Shown: positions 32,323-43,743 of the stretch, in pieces
Layout: every line of letters starts with the position of its first letter
Position numbering within the stretch: position 1 is the stretch's first letter
NCBI GenBank assembly: GCA_021292165.1
Contig: CM037878.1
Coordinates: 4,092,001-4,156,000, forward strand
Origin: Shinisaurus crocodilurus
Lineage: Eukaryota; Chordata; Lepidosauria; Squamata; Shinisauridae
Length of the DNA stretch: 64,000 nucleotides
Direction: 5' to 3'
Notes under the pieces: generated by a model
Told to the model about the DNA's origin: nothing
Seen by the model: only the letters and a program-made list of their open reading frames with translations
Database searches by the model: none
Translations under genes and position numbers: made by a program

Positions 32323-34923
32323 GAATAGACTCATAAGAGAAATAAGATTCCCAAGAACACATTTCCTTCTCTGCTTTCTCTCTCTCCAGAGATCCTTCCT
32401 TCACCAATCATAACGATCCTTCTTGCAAACACATCTATCCCCCAACCTAGAGCTACAGGAGGCCCAGGGAAGCAGTCCCTTCGACAAAAGAAGGCCAAGC
32501 ATGGCTTCCGTCCTCTTTGTCTCTTTAAGTCTCGCCTCCTCCTCCTCCTCCTCCTCTCAAACCCCAGAGAGCGAATTAAAAATGTAGCCCGAGGCGGCAC
32601 GCCAAGATTTACAAGGAAACACAGACACTTGTTCTTGCTCGGGAGGCTGGGCGTGTAAGCACACCAAAGAGAAAGGGAGAGCAAATACAGAGGCAGAGCA
32701 GAAATTGACACAGGGCAGGCCTTTGAAAAGGCGGAGGAATGGAAAGCTGAGACCCCTTTTTCGGAAGAAACACACAAAGGCTGTCCATTCCCAGGAACAC
32801 AGGCCTCTGCGCTCCACACTTGTTTATGTACTGTCGACACAAAGGAAGTGGAAAGTGGGCACCTTCGTGGGCAAGTGAGTACTGGTGCGGTTTGCTGATT
32901 GAATGACATCAGGTGAAGCTTTTTCCAGAATGAGAAGTCAGTCCCACTAGATGCTGGCACTGAGTCAGGGAAAAAGAGGTGTTCTTTTTTTCCTCTTTTC
33001 TGAGCATGTTTGCCATTCTGCCCATGGCCTCAAGCTGTTCCAAACCCCAAAAGCAGGTGCTGGCTTTATGTGCTCCAGGAAGTCACCTGGCTCCCAGCCA
33101 AAACCTTCCAAAAAAGCTTTGGGCTCAACCAGGTTAATTATTTGTTCTTGGTTCTGCACTTGGAAAACAAAATGGACTGCTCACTGAAAAGGAACCAAGA
33201 AGGCCAACATGGTCCACCCTACAGCCTCTGCATTAAGGCAAGAGCTTCCGTATCAGTCCAAAAAATATTAACCCATACAATGTAAGACCACTGAGGAGCT
33301 CAGCTATGTGGCAAAGTGCAGGCAAAGCTGGCAAAGGAGCTGAGCTATGTTGCAGAGTACGTTGCTGTTGTATTATCAGAATACTGGGAAATCTGAAATA
33401 TGCTTTTCTATGTACCACCAGATATTCCATGACTTTCTAATCAAGATTTCCACATGCGCACAGCGTGCATGGAAAAAACCAGCCACCTGGGAGAGTAATC
33501 ACCCATGAGCATATTATATTTTAATAGATATGCTAATCCCGAAATCCAAAAAAAAAAAAAGAATACCCGGAATTGGAATCAGCACCAAATGCCACAATTA
33601 CAGCTCTTACGGTTTTGTCTCTAGTCTCTTATGGGTAATAAGTGGTAATGCTTAAATTTTGCACACTTCTCCCCCCCCCCCCATCCTTTTCTCATGCATG
33701 GATTCCACCTTCTGGGGTGATACAGCTCCGAGAGATGCTGCGGAGGTTACACCCGCCAAGCAACGCAGCCAGAAATATGATAATTACAGTGCTTAGTGGG
33801 CCAGTTTACAAGGCAACGTAAGTACCATCACAAAATCAAAGTGGGAGATGAAGAGAGAGCTTTACTAGCGACTTAGTGAGAGGCTATTCATGCTTTTGAA
33901 GAGTGTGTTTCCCCCCCTCAGAGAGAGACAAAAAAGCTAGAATGAATGAAGCCCGAGGGACTCCGAAGCCCAGCATATCCTTGGCAGGCCTAATTTCGCC
34001 TCCGCAATCTTCCTCCCCTCCCTGTACTGGAACTGTGACACTACCTCCATCTTGGTGGTGGTGTGTCTATATAATCAGAGGACACACACTTTCCTTCCCC
34101 CATTTTCATACCTTTCAACAATTAAAAACAAGTGTTTTGGCCTTATCCATCCCGGCCGGAAACCCCAAGGACTTGCTCTTTGACCTTAGGTGCCACGTTT
34201 GCCTTGGTGTGGCAGCCATTTTTACAGCTGCCACGTGCCTTATCGTGAGGTAAGGTGAAATGGCTGCTTTGGGCAGTGGATTTTGGACGGCAATAGAGGC
34301 AGTTAAGCAGGAGATAGATGGATCTAAGCTACAGGGTGTGACCCACTGGGAGTCCCTCTGGCTTAGGCCACGTTGAAATGAACAGGAATTGCTCAGAGAG
34401 GTAAACTGCATTAATGCTTGAGTTAAGGGTTTGTAAATAAAGAAGGGGGGGACAGAGATAGAGAGATGGCATTAGCAGCTACTGGGGCCCTAGCACCCCT
34501 TCCGGGCCCACCAACATGGATGCCTCCTCTGGGCCCTGAATTGTGGGCTTTCCTGGTGGCAACAGTGATGGGTGGCCAATTCAATCTCCCACAGTGCATT
34601 GTGGGAAATCAAAATGGCTGCCCACTTATGCTGTCAGTCACCAGGTAAGTCCATGGCTGGGCCCCCCACTGATATAGGAGAAGGGAAGCCCACCAAAAAT
34701 CACCTTGCCAAGGTTGCCCTCAGGACCGGTGCAAGGCAGTTTGGCGCCCTAGGCAAAATACAATATTTAGCGCCCCCTTCCTTCCCACTTGAGCCCTCCC
34801 TCCCTCCCTCGGCGGCGGCAGTCCCGGCGGTGGTGAGGAAGAGTTGGCCAAGCGAGCGAGCGAGCTTCCTCCTGCTGCTGCTGCTGCTGTTGCCGCTGCC
34901 GCAGACCTCCGCGGCCCGGGAAG

Positions 34924-35014
34924 GGAGGAAGGAAGGTGCAAGAAGAGGCGCCAAGCTGAGATGGATCAGCAGCCACCAGCTGCTCCAGCTGCGCCCTGGC
35001 GGACAGAGGCGAGC
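34924..35014. repeat. Long direct repeat, left copy, flanking LINE D
   Basis: About 91 bp identical to 35858-35948 except for three substitutions. All three are C-to-T or G-to-A type at CpG positions kept in the right copy. It is interpreted as target-site duplication produced by insertion of LINE copy D. Confidence 0.8.
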
Positions 35015-35860
35015 TCATCATCATCATCATCATCATCAGGCGATCACTCGTGACCGAGTAAGATTGTCTTCCGGGATAAAAGGAGGAAATTCTAAAGAAG
35101 ATTGTGTAGACTCTAGCGATGGGTCCGTAAGTGACTGTGGAGGCCAATTCTAGATCCACACAGCTTCCCACAGTGAGGACACAGGTTACCAGATAGAAGA
35201 TGGTCCTGTAAAGGATTCGTTTGACGTGCTTTTCGCTTAGCACGTTTCTCCCTTTCACCTTGCACTCGGGCTTCTTCAAAGTCCATGGAACCTTTGTGAA
35301 AGGTCAACCTCCAGTTAGATCGTTCATGGGCCAGAGGTTCCCAGTTTTCGATGTTTATATTGCATTTTTTTAGATTAGCCTTATGAACATCTTTAAACCT
35401 CTTATATTGACCACCGATATTCCGCTTTCCATCCTTGAGTTGGGAGTAAAGTAACTGCTTTGGGAGACGGCAGTCAGGCATTCGAACAACATGACCGGTC
35501 CACTGAAGTTGGCGTTGAAGGATCATTTTTTCAATGCTAGTAGTCTTTGCTTCTTCCAGTACACTGACATTTGTTCGTCTATCTTCCCAAGTAATTCGCA
35601 GGATTTTCCGGAGGCAACGTTGATGAAACCTTTCAAGGAGGTGGAAGTGACGTTTATAGATAGTCCATGTTTCGCAGGCATACAATAAAGTTGGTAATAC
35701 AATGGCTTCATAAACCAGTGTTTTGGTCTTCTTACAAATATCCCGATCCTCGAACACTCTATGTTTCATTCGAGAAAACGCGGCACTTGCGGAGCTCAGA
35801 CGATGCTGGATTTCACTGTCGATGTTAGCTGTAACAGAAAGATAGCTGCCAAGATAGAGG
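35015..35860 (-). mobile_element. LINE copy D, 3' fragment inside a hAT-like element
   Basis: About 845 bp of the same LINE, from the (TCA)n tail to the equivalent of about 9020 in copy A. It carries the terminal finger and the LLYACETWT block. It is flanked by a direct repeat of about 90 bp (34924-35014 and about 35858-35948), read as a long target-site duplication. It lies within the H1 element 34721-36501. Confidence 0.9.
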
Positions 35861-35948
35861 AAGGAAGGCGCGAGAAGAGGCGCCAAGCTGAGACGGATCA
35901 GCAGCCACCAGCTGCTCCAGCTGCGCCCTGGCGGACAGAGGCGAGCTA
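35858..35948. repeat. Long direct repeat, right copy, flanking LINE D
   Basis: This is the partner of 34924-35014; both end in the same GGACAGAGGCGAGCT stretch. The bases GAG at the left edge overlap the last LINE bases, so the exact 5' junction is ambiguous by about three bases. Confidence 0.8.
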
Positions 35949-36836
35949 CTCTACCGGGCAGTAGCTATCCAAGGTCTTGGCTGCCGAAACAGCGATCTCC
36001 CCCCCGCCACAAAAAATTTAAAGTGACAAAAAAGCTGCGGTGAGCCAAAAACAGCTCTGCATCGTGGCAGGGAGGGGCAGGGGGCTTGTTGCTCCTCCTG
36101 TGGTGCCCCATTGGATTCTGCCTGGGGGAACGAGGGGGGGGAGGGAGGCGGAGCGGCATTCGGGATTTGGGATTCGGCGCCAAGCGAGCGGCCCCGCGCG
36201 GAGCTGCCTTCACGGGCGCGGCGGCTGCTGCCCCGTGCCCGCCCGGCCGCTCTCCTCGGCTTCCTTGCCCAGATCCGCACCAAGAGCAGCGAGCCCCGGC
36301 TGCCTGCCGCCTCGCGCGCTCCTGCTTGCCCTCCCCGTCTTCCTCCTCCTCTTCCGTACACACGTCGCGGAAAGCGGAGCACAGGCCGCGCTCCGTTCCT
36401 GGAGGGGGAAGAGAAGGGCGAGTGTCTGCGTGGGTCTGCGCCCCCTTTAGCCATGCGCCCTAGGCAGCCGCCCACTTGGCCTAGTGGCAGCGCCAGCCCT
36501 GGTTGCCCTCAGACCTGGATGGATGGCTGGTCAAGCCTGGTAGCCTGTTAGACCCAAAGGGAGAGTGGACGGTTACAAAGAGCACTGCGATCGCAGCAGA
36601 GGAGCATTGTCCGTGTCCCCCCGTCCCGCCGCGACTCAGTTCAGTGAGCAAGCCTGACTTGGAAGATCTTATAGTAGCCAAGGAGTGGCGCATGATCTAT
36701 CTACTCCGGCCTGTAGCTGCTAAGGGGCCTCCCTGCTGGCCTGCCTGCAGTTTCCTTGGTCAACCAGAGCTGGGCGAGGGGCGCACAGGCAGGTGCACAC
36801 GCTAAATATCTGCCTGAAATGCCCCAGGGTCTAGAC

Positions 36837-37142
36837 CAGGGGTGGGGAACTGCTTTCAGTCGGAGGGCCGGATTCAATTTCAGGGAAGCTCTCGGGGGCC
36901 ACATTCCAGTGGTGGGCGGGGCCGAAGGCAAAGGGGGCGGGGCCAAAATGCCAGCGTGTTGTCGCTTAGAGCTCTTACTGCCAGTCACTAAGCTTTAGGA
37001 GAGGCAGTTCAACCTTTTAGGATGGGGGGGGGAAAGCTGCACAAAAGCCGGGAAAACCATCAAACTATTGGTCGTCGGGGGGGAACGGGGCCATGCAGGG
37101 AACCACGGAGGACCAGATTCAGCCCCCAGTTCCCCACCCCTG
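36837..37142. mobile_element. hAT-like MITE 'GGTGGGGAAC', copy 1
   Basis: 306 bp with inverted ends CAGGGGTGGGGAAC and GTTCCCCACCCCTG. Flanks GTCTAGAC and TTAGGCTC do not match. Homologous to about 59515-59830. Confidence 0.75.
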
Positions 37143-37414
37143 TTAGGCTCCAATCCATCCAGATACGTTCCCCTGCCAATGAGAGTCCCAGGCTCCCAGC
37201 GATGGGCTAGAACAGCAATGGGCTAAAACAGGGTCCGAAAAGAAGCAGTTGGAAGTGGGCCCACTAGTGCTGCAGCTGATAGTGCTAGGAGTTCTTGAAA
37301 TTCTGGTTTGGCCAACGGTTCCAACAATGGTTATTCCAGCTCCCTGAATCTCTCTTTTAGGAATTCCCATTTCTTTTTAGGTAGGTAACCAGTATCTCTT
37401 TCATTTGTGCATCA

Positions 37415-37600
37415 TAAGAGCACAAGAAGAGCCCTGCTGGATCAGGCCAAGGGTCCGTCTCGTCCAGCATTCTGTTCACACAGTGGCCAACCAGCTGCCC
37501 CAAGAGGAAACCCACAAGCAGGACAGGAGTGCAACAGCACCCTCCCACCCATGTTCCCCAGCGACCGGAGTACATAGGCATGCTGCCTCTATACTAAACA
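37415..37600 (-). mobile_element. CR1/L3-like repeat 3' fragment
   Basis: AAGAAGAGCCCTGCTGGATC, GTCCAGCATTCTGTTCACAC and GCAACAGCACCCTCCCACCC match the reverse of 15660-15840. Confidence 0.65.
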
Positions 37601-38689
37601 TATTTATAGGGAAACCCACCGTGACCGGCTCAAGTCTGATTGGGTACAGGTGGCTGTCCAAGCTCAATGTTTCCTACTAAGGAAGCAAGTGTGTAATTCC
37701 TGCTAAGGAAGCAAGTGTGTAATTCCTGCTACGGGCTCTGCCGCATTGGCTGCTGTTATCAACCCTGAAGGCAGCATTACAGACAATGTCCTGCTGGTGC
37801 TTGGCCGTGATAATCCCATCAGGATTTTCGAGTCTCTCCTTTGTGTCCTCTTAATTACTCACATGGTTTCAGGAGATAAATCACTTAGGGAAAGCATTTC
37901 AGGCTGGGGGTTTGGGTATTTCCTGCACAGCATCTGTATAATTTCCATGACTCCAAGATGCTGCAGGAGGGTATTCTAACACATGCAACTATAAGCAAAC
38001 AAACAAAGGGGTTTGGAAGTTAAGCGAATTAGTATCAACAGCTACTAATCAACATGGTTTCGCTAGATTATTGGGGAGGGAAGCCTGGAGTTCTAAGGCC
38101 AAGAAGGATGTCTCCGTGTGTACGTCTCGCTGTTTTTGCATGGCTTTGCTGTCTGGACATTGCACAAGACTAGGATTGTTCAAGACAGTTATAAACAATT
38201 TTAGTACAATTCTATGTATGTTTAGATGGGAGTTGTAGGCCTTTTTTCTGTCTAAACGTGCATAGGATCGCACCATTAGAGACTGTAATTGGGTTGAGCA
38301 AATCTCCCCCCACGTTCTGTTGTGCTATTGTTCCACGAGTTTACCCACATTACCTTCTGCCTCTGTATTTCTCTGTAAGAGAGAAAATATGATGTCATCA
38401 CAGTTTACCATGAGCAAGAAACGTATTATTCCAACCAACTCATGGACAGGGACATTGTTTAGTTACACTCTGTGCATGCTACGAAGCTCATGGTCAATTC
38501 CAAACTTAATAGCAAATACGCCAAATGCCGGTCCAGGCTGGTTAAAAAGGCTGGTTAAAAAGGTGGGCATTAGGAACTGGCAAAGTTCAAGCAGCAAGCT
38601 GACTAACTGTGAAATTCTGCGGCATCAGCAGACGTGATCCAACTTGGACACTTGAAGCTCAGGTTGATGGCCCAGCTATGTCCCTACCG

Positions 38690-38809
38690 CAGTGTTCTCC
38701 AACCTTGGGTCCCCAGATGTTTTTGGCCTACAACTCCAGCGTAGCTGGCTGGGGCATGCTGGGAGTTGTAGGCCAGAAACATCTGGGGACCCAAGGTTGG
38801 AGAACACTG
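38690..38809. mobile_element. Foldback element F1, copy 3 (donor-like locus)
   Basis: 120-bp palindrome with perfect 8-bp duplication CCCTACCG (38682-38689, 38810-38817). The 140 bp to its left recur, inverted, in composite copy 2. Confidence 0.9.
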
Positions 38810-38817
38810 CCCTACCG

Positions 38818-39545
38818 GAACAGGGATGACCCGGCTTCAGTTGTCTATGCTCTGGTAACCTCCAGCTTAGATTACTGCAATTCACTCTACATGGGGCTGC
38901 CTTTGAAGACAGTTTAGAAGCTGTAGCTTGTGCAAAATGCAGCGACCCGACTGATAACAGGGACCAGAAGGTTTGAGTATATCTGGCCTGCTTGCACAGG
39001 CTGAGCCCAACTGAAGGTGCTGGTTTTGACTTAGACAGGCCTTACACAGGTCGGGACTGCAAAACCTGACAACGCCTCTCCCAGCATGAACCTACCCACA
39101 TGCTAGGCTCCTCGTCTAAGGCCCTCTTCCTTGTGCCTCACCCAAGGGAGGCTCAGAAGATGGCAGCAAGGGAGAGGGACTTCTTGGTGTTGTCCCCCCT
39201 TAATTATGGAACAACCGCCCCACACAGGCCCACCTGGTGCCAACATTGTTATCTTTTCGGTGCCAGGTTAAGACCTTCCTCTACTCTCAGGGGTTTGGCA
39301 GCATATGATAAGGTTTTTAATTCAGGTCCGGTATTTTAATTCTTCTTAAAATTGTTAGATAGATGTGAATGTGAGTGTGTGTGTGCGCACACACACTGCC
39401 TGTTTATATGTTTGCATGTAAATGGTTTTTATACTATGTATAATATTGTATTTTAAGTTTTTTTTTTTAATCTTTGGAAACCGCCCAGAGAGCATTGGCT
39501 GTTGGGCAGTGTAGAAATGTAAGGAATGAATAAAATGAATGAATG
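38818..39545 (+). mobile_element. L2-type LINE 3' end, decayed
   Basis: Contains the translated block TSSLDYCNSLYMGLPLKTV and the 3' tail ACCGCCCAGAGAGCATTGGC...ATAAAATGAATGAATG. F1 copy 3 inserted at its upstream side. Confidence 0.68.
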
Positions 39546-39641
39546 GGTGAGTGACGTGGGCAGTCGTGGTCTCTGGACCAGGCACAGCTACCAGACAGTC
39601 AGGGTTGCATGGATTGCATGAGAGTAGTCCAGCCTCTAGAC

Positions 39642-39776
39642 CAGTGTTCTCCAACCTTGGGTCCCCAGATGTTTTTGGCCTACAACTCCCAGCATGCCCC
39701 AGCCAGCATAGCTGGCTGGGGCATGCTGGGAGTTGTAGGCCAAAAACATCTGGGGACCCAAGGTTGGAGAGCCCTG
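39642..39776. mobile_element. Foldback element F1, copy 4
   Basis: 135-bp palindrome with perfect 8-bp duplication CTCTAGAC (39634-39641, 39777-39784). The right terminus has GAGCCCTG in place of GAACACTG. Confidence 0.9.
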
Positions 39777-40032
39777 CTCTAGACCAAGGATATAGAGCCC
39801 CTCCCCACGGGCCTAAGTTTGATCACTGGGCTCCCCAGCCTGGCTGGTGGAGCTCCTTGGTTTCCTCCAGGGGGTGGGACTTGGCCTAGAGGACAGCCCC
39901 CCCCCCGAGGGAATACCCACTGAGATCACAGATAACGGTGGGATGCAGGCAGCAGAGGACTTTGGAGCCGCAAAAAGCCACCGCCAAGTCAATGTACCAC
40001 TGTTTGCTGGATGCGCTTTCACCACTCCCAGT

Positions 40033-40378
40033 TTATAGAATCATAGAAAAGTAGAGTTGGAAGGGGCCTACCAGGCCATTGAGTCCAACCCCCCGCTCAA
40101 TGCAGGAATCCAGGTCAAAGCATTCCTGACAGATGGCCGTCCAGCTGCACCTTGAATGCCTCCAGAGTGGGAGAGCCCACCACCTCCCTAGGTAGTTGAT
40201 TCCATTGTCTTATTGCTCTGACCGTCAGGAAATGTTTCCTGATGTTTAGGTGGAATCTGGGTTCCTGTCACTTGAGCCCATTATTCCATGTCCTGCAAAC
40301 TGGGATGATCGAGAAGAGATCCTGGCCCTCCTCTGTGTGTGACAGCCCTTCAAGTACTGGAAGAGTGCAATCATATCT
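40033..40378 (-). mobile_element. CR1 LINE, 5'-truncated copy 6, diverged
   Basis: About 345 bp with CR1 tail. It has several substitutions and a 2-bp insertion (GTGTGTGACAG) that breaks the frame near 40340. It is older or more decayed than the other copies. Confidence 0.9.
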
Positions 40379-40615
40379 TTAAATGAAAGCACGCTCATAT
40401 CTCTGCGTAGTTTAGTGTAAGGACGTGCCCGATATTGAGTCAGTCAGTCAGCCCATGTGTATTCTGACTGCCGTTGGCTCTACGGGGGTCTCAGGTCTGA
40501 CTAGAGATTCTGGGACGGTGTACATGCCATCATCATCATCAGGCGATCACTCGTGACCGAGTAAGATTGTCTTCCGGGATAAAAGGAGGAGATTCTAAAG
40601 AAGATTGTGTAGACT

Positions 40616-42324
40616 CTAGCGATGGGTCCGTAAGTGACTGTGGAGGCCAATTCTAGATCCACACAGCTTCCCACAGTGAGGACACAGGTTACCAGATAGA
40701 AGATGGTCCTGTAAAGGATTCATTTGACGTGCTTTTCGCTTAGCACGTTTCTCCCTTTCACCTTGCACTTGGGCTTCTTCAAAGTCCATGGAACCTTTGT
40801 GAAAGGCCAACCTCCATTTAGATCGTTCATGGGCCAGAGCTTCCCAGTTTTCGATGTTTATATTGCATTTTTTTAGATTAGCCTTATGAACATCTTTAAA
40901 CCTCTTATATTGACCACCGATATTCCGCTTTCCATCCTTGAGTTGGGAGTAAAGTAACTGCTTTGGGAGACGGCAGTCAGGCATTCGAACAACATGACCG
41001 GTCCACTGAAGTTGGCGTTGAAGGATCATTTTTTCAATGCTAGTAGTCTTTGCTTCTTCCAGTACACTGACATTTGTTCGCCTATCTTCCCAAGTAATTT
41101 GCAGGATTTTCCGGAGGCAACGTTGATGAAACCTTTCAAGGAGGTGGAAGTGACGTTTATAGATAGTCCATGTTTCGCAGGCATACAATAAAGTTGGTAA
41201 TACAATGGCTTCATAAACCAGTGTTTTGGTCTTCTTACAAATATCCCGATCCTCGAACACTCTATGTTTCATTCGAGAAAATGCGGCACTTGCAGAGCTC
41301 AGACGATGCTGGATTTCACTGTCGATGTTAGCTGTAACAGAAAGATAGCTGCCAAGATAGAGAAAATGATCGACATTTTCCAGTATTGTCCCGCCAAGCT
41401 GGATAGATGGCATCACCAAAGGATTGGCTTGCACTTGCTGATGAAGCACTTTGGTTTTTTTGATGTTAAGTGAGAGACCAAGTTTTTCGTATGCTTCTGC
41501 AAAAGCATTTAGGATAGTTTGGAGATCATCCTCTGAATGTGCGGAGACCACATTATCATCAGCATACTGAAGTTCCACAACGGAGGTTGTAATTACCTTA
41601 CTTTTTGCTTTCAGCCTGCTGAGATTAAAAAGCTTTCCATCTGTTCGATATATAATTCCCACACCGGTGGGAAGTTTCCCCTCGACAAGATGTAAAACCA
41701 TGGTGATGAAAATGGCAAATAATGTTGGGGCGATAACACATCCCTGTTTAACACCTGATCCCACTTTAAATGGAGCACCATGAGAGCCGTTGTTGTCCAA
41801 AACCGTTGCCGTCATGTTGTCATGGAGAAGTCGCAAGATATTCACAAATTTATTGGGGCATCCAATTTTCATAAGGATAGTCCAGAGAGCTGTACGGTCT
41901 ACAGTATCAAAGGCCTTAGCCAAATCGATAAATGCCATATAAAGGGGTTGATTTTGCTCCCGGCATTTTTCTTGGAGCTGACGTGCAGTAAAATCATGTC
42001 TACTGTCCCTCTAGAGGGGCGGAAACCATATTGAGTTTCAGGGAGGATCTCTTCTGAAATAGATAGAAGACGGTTTGCGAGAATCCTAGCAAATATTTTA
42101 CCTGCGGTTGCTAAGAGAGAAATGCCCCGATAGTTTCCACAGTCTGTTCTATCACCCTTCTTAAAGAGGGTGATAATTATGGCATCCCTGAAGTCTTCTG
42201 GGATCTCTTCTCTTATCCAGATTTTTTCGATGAGTTTATGAAGATGTTGTACAAGTTCGGGCCCCCCTTCTTTAAAGATTTCAGCAGGAATCCCATCTGG
42301 TCCACTAGCTTTGTTGTTCTTCAT
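40616..42324 (-). pseudogene. LINE copy B reverse transcriptase remnant
   Basis: The RT is split into two frames, 42324-41899 (motifs KASGPDG to TVDM) and 41938-40616 (AFIDLAKAFD through YADD to the terminal C2H2 finger). A one-base deletion relative to copy A at about 41990 separates them. All catalytic blocks are otherwise readable. Confidence 0.88.
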
Positions 42325-43512
42325 TTGATTAATGGCTTTTTTACTTCATCCAAAGTGGGGAGTATTGCAAGTTCCTCTTTAATTTGTTTTTGCGGGATTT
42401 GCGAAAAAATCTCATTATCCACCTTAGACTTACGATTTAAAAGGTCATAATAATGCTCTTTCCAACGCAGTGCAATAGACTCTTTGTCTTTTAAGAGTTT
42501 GGTGCCATCTTTTGATTGTAAAGGGTTTGTACCATAGGTTTTTGGTCCATAAATGGCCCTTGTGGCCTTAAAAAGCCCCGTGCATCATGAGATTCTGCAA
42601 GTTGTTGAATTTCCTCAGCTTTCTTTTTCCACCAAGCGTTCTTAAGTTCTCTTGTTCTTCTTTGGACCTCAGCCTTTGCGCTAGCGTAGGTTTTTTTCTT
42701 GGCAGCGCAGTTAATATCATTTTGCCATATTTGGAAGGCTTTCCTTTTTTGGTCAATTATATATTTAATCTCATTGTCATTTTCATCAAACCAATCCTGA
42801 TGTTTCTTAGTTTCATATCCAATAGTTTGTTCACAAGCTGCAGTAATGGAGGTTTTCAGCTTAGACCAATGGTCCTCAATGTTGTCAGGAGGTTCCGTAG
42901 GTAGATGTTCCTTAAGAAGTGATTGAAGATGAGTTTGCTTAATAGGATCTTGAAGGACTTGGATGTTCATTTTACGCCTTGGTTTCCTTCCTTGAAGCCT
43001 ATGTTGGGGAGCAATGTTGATAACCATAGTGGACCGGATTAGTCGGTGGTCTGTCCAGCAGTCGTTGGCACTCACCATGGCCCTAGTAAGAAGTACATCG
43101 CGGCGATCTCTAGCACGGACAATTACATAATCCAGAAGATGCCAGTGCTTTGACCGTGGGTGCTGCCATGATGTTTTAAACTTATTCTTTTGTCAAAAGA
43201 GCGTGTTTGTGATAGTGAGATTATGCTCTGCACATATAGACAAAAGTAAGAGTCCGTTCGGGTTGCTATTACCAACTCCGTCTTTTCCAATAGTTTCTGG
43301 CCATAAATCAAAGTCACGCCCGACTCTTGCATTAAAATCGCCTAGGAGGATAATTTTATCCTCCTTAGGTATCTCTGACAGGAGAGTGTCCAACTGGCTG
43401 TAAAAACTTTCCTTGATGTCATCATCAGCATCTAATGTTGGTGCATAAGCGCTCAAAATAGTTACTTGTTGGTTATTGGCGAGCTTTAATCGAAGAGTTA
43501 TCAGGCGTTCGA
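42325..43512 (-). pseudogene. LINE copy B endonuclease remnant
   Basis: Homologous to residues from about 97 of the copy A endonuclease frame, including GDFNARVG. It is broken by a nonsense change at about 43195 (CGA to TGA, a CpG-type transition) and a one-base deletion at about 42570. It lacks the N-terminal third because of 5' truncation. Confidence 0.85.
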
Positions 43513-43743
43513 GACCTACCCCTCTCCTCTGCAAGATGCCTCTCGGGGGCCTGGCTGCAAATCTCCTAAGGGCAGCAAAGGAGCGGGAAGAGGGCCGTTT
43601 CTCCCACTGAACACTTGGGAAAGTTGCAGGTAGAGGCAAGGATGGAGGTTTACTTTTTCTGCCCCTGGGCGGGGAGGCTGGTTATTAACAAACCGGGGCT
43701 AATCTTTTGCTGAAGCAATATCCGGGCATTTTGAATAGTGCTA

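Larger units (their letters stand above)
34721..36501. mobile_element. hAT-like element family H1, long copy with GC-rich cargo
   Basis: Starts CAGGACCGGTGCAAGGCAG and ends GGCAGCGCCAGCCCTG, with perfect 8-bp duplication GTTGCCCT (34713-34720, 36502-36509). Both termini match the short copy at 26483-26649 in reverse orientation. The interior is CpG-rich and contains LINE copy D with its long duplication; without that insertion the element is about 850 bp. Open frames in the interior overlap on both strands and show no domain. Confidence 0.83.
40530..43512 (-). mobile_element. LINE copy B, 5'-truncated, decayed
   Basis: About 3.0 kb nearly identical to copy A on the opposite strand, from the (TGA)n tail and C2H2 finger (40616 onward) through the RT to within the endonuclease. 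It breaks at about 43512, equivalent to about 6878 in copy A. It has one-base deletions in homopolymers at about 41990 (T run after the TVDMI block) and about 42570 (GF/FKATRA block), and an endonuclease CGA codon has become TGA near 43195. The same six-A run (A AAA AAG) as in copy A lies at about 42340. No target duplication was found by eye. Confidence 0.92.

Noticed and set aside
34844..35153. Poly-Ser/His frames near 35 kb
   Set aside because: These are translations of the (TCA)n tail of LINE copy D and of GC-rich H1 cargo.
35951..36551. Proline/alanine-rich proteins in the 36-kb GC-rich region
   Set aside because: Overlapping open frames on both strands with low complexity are expected in CpG-rich DNA; no domain, splice site or family resemblance was seen.
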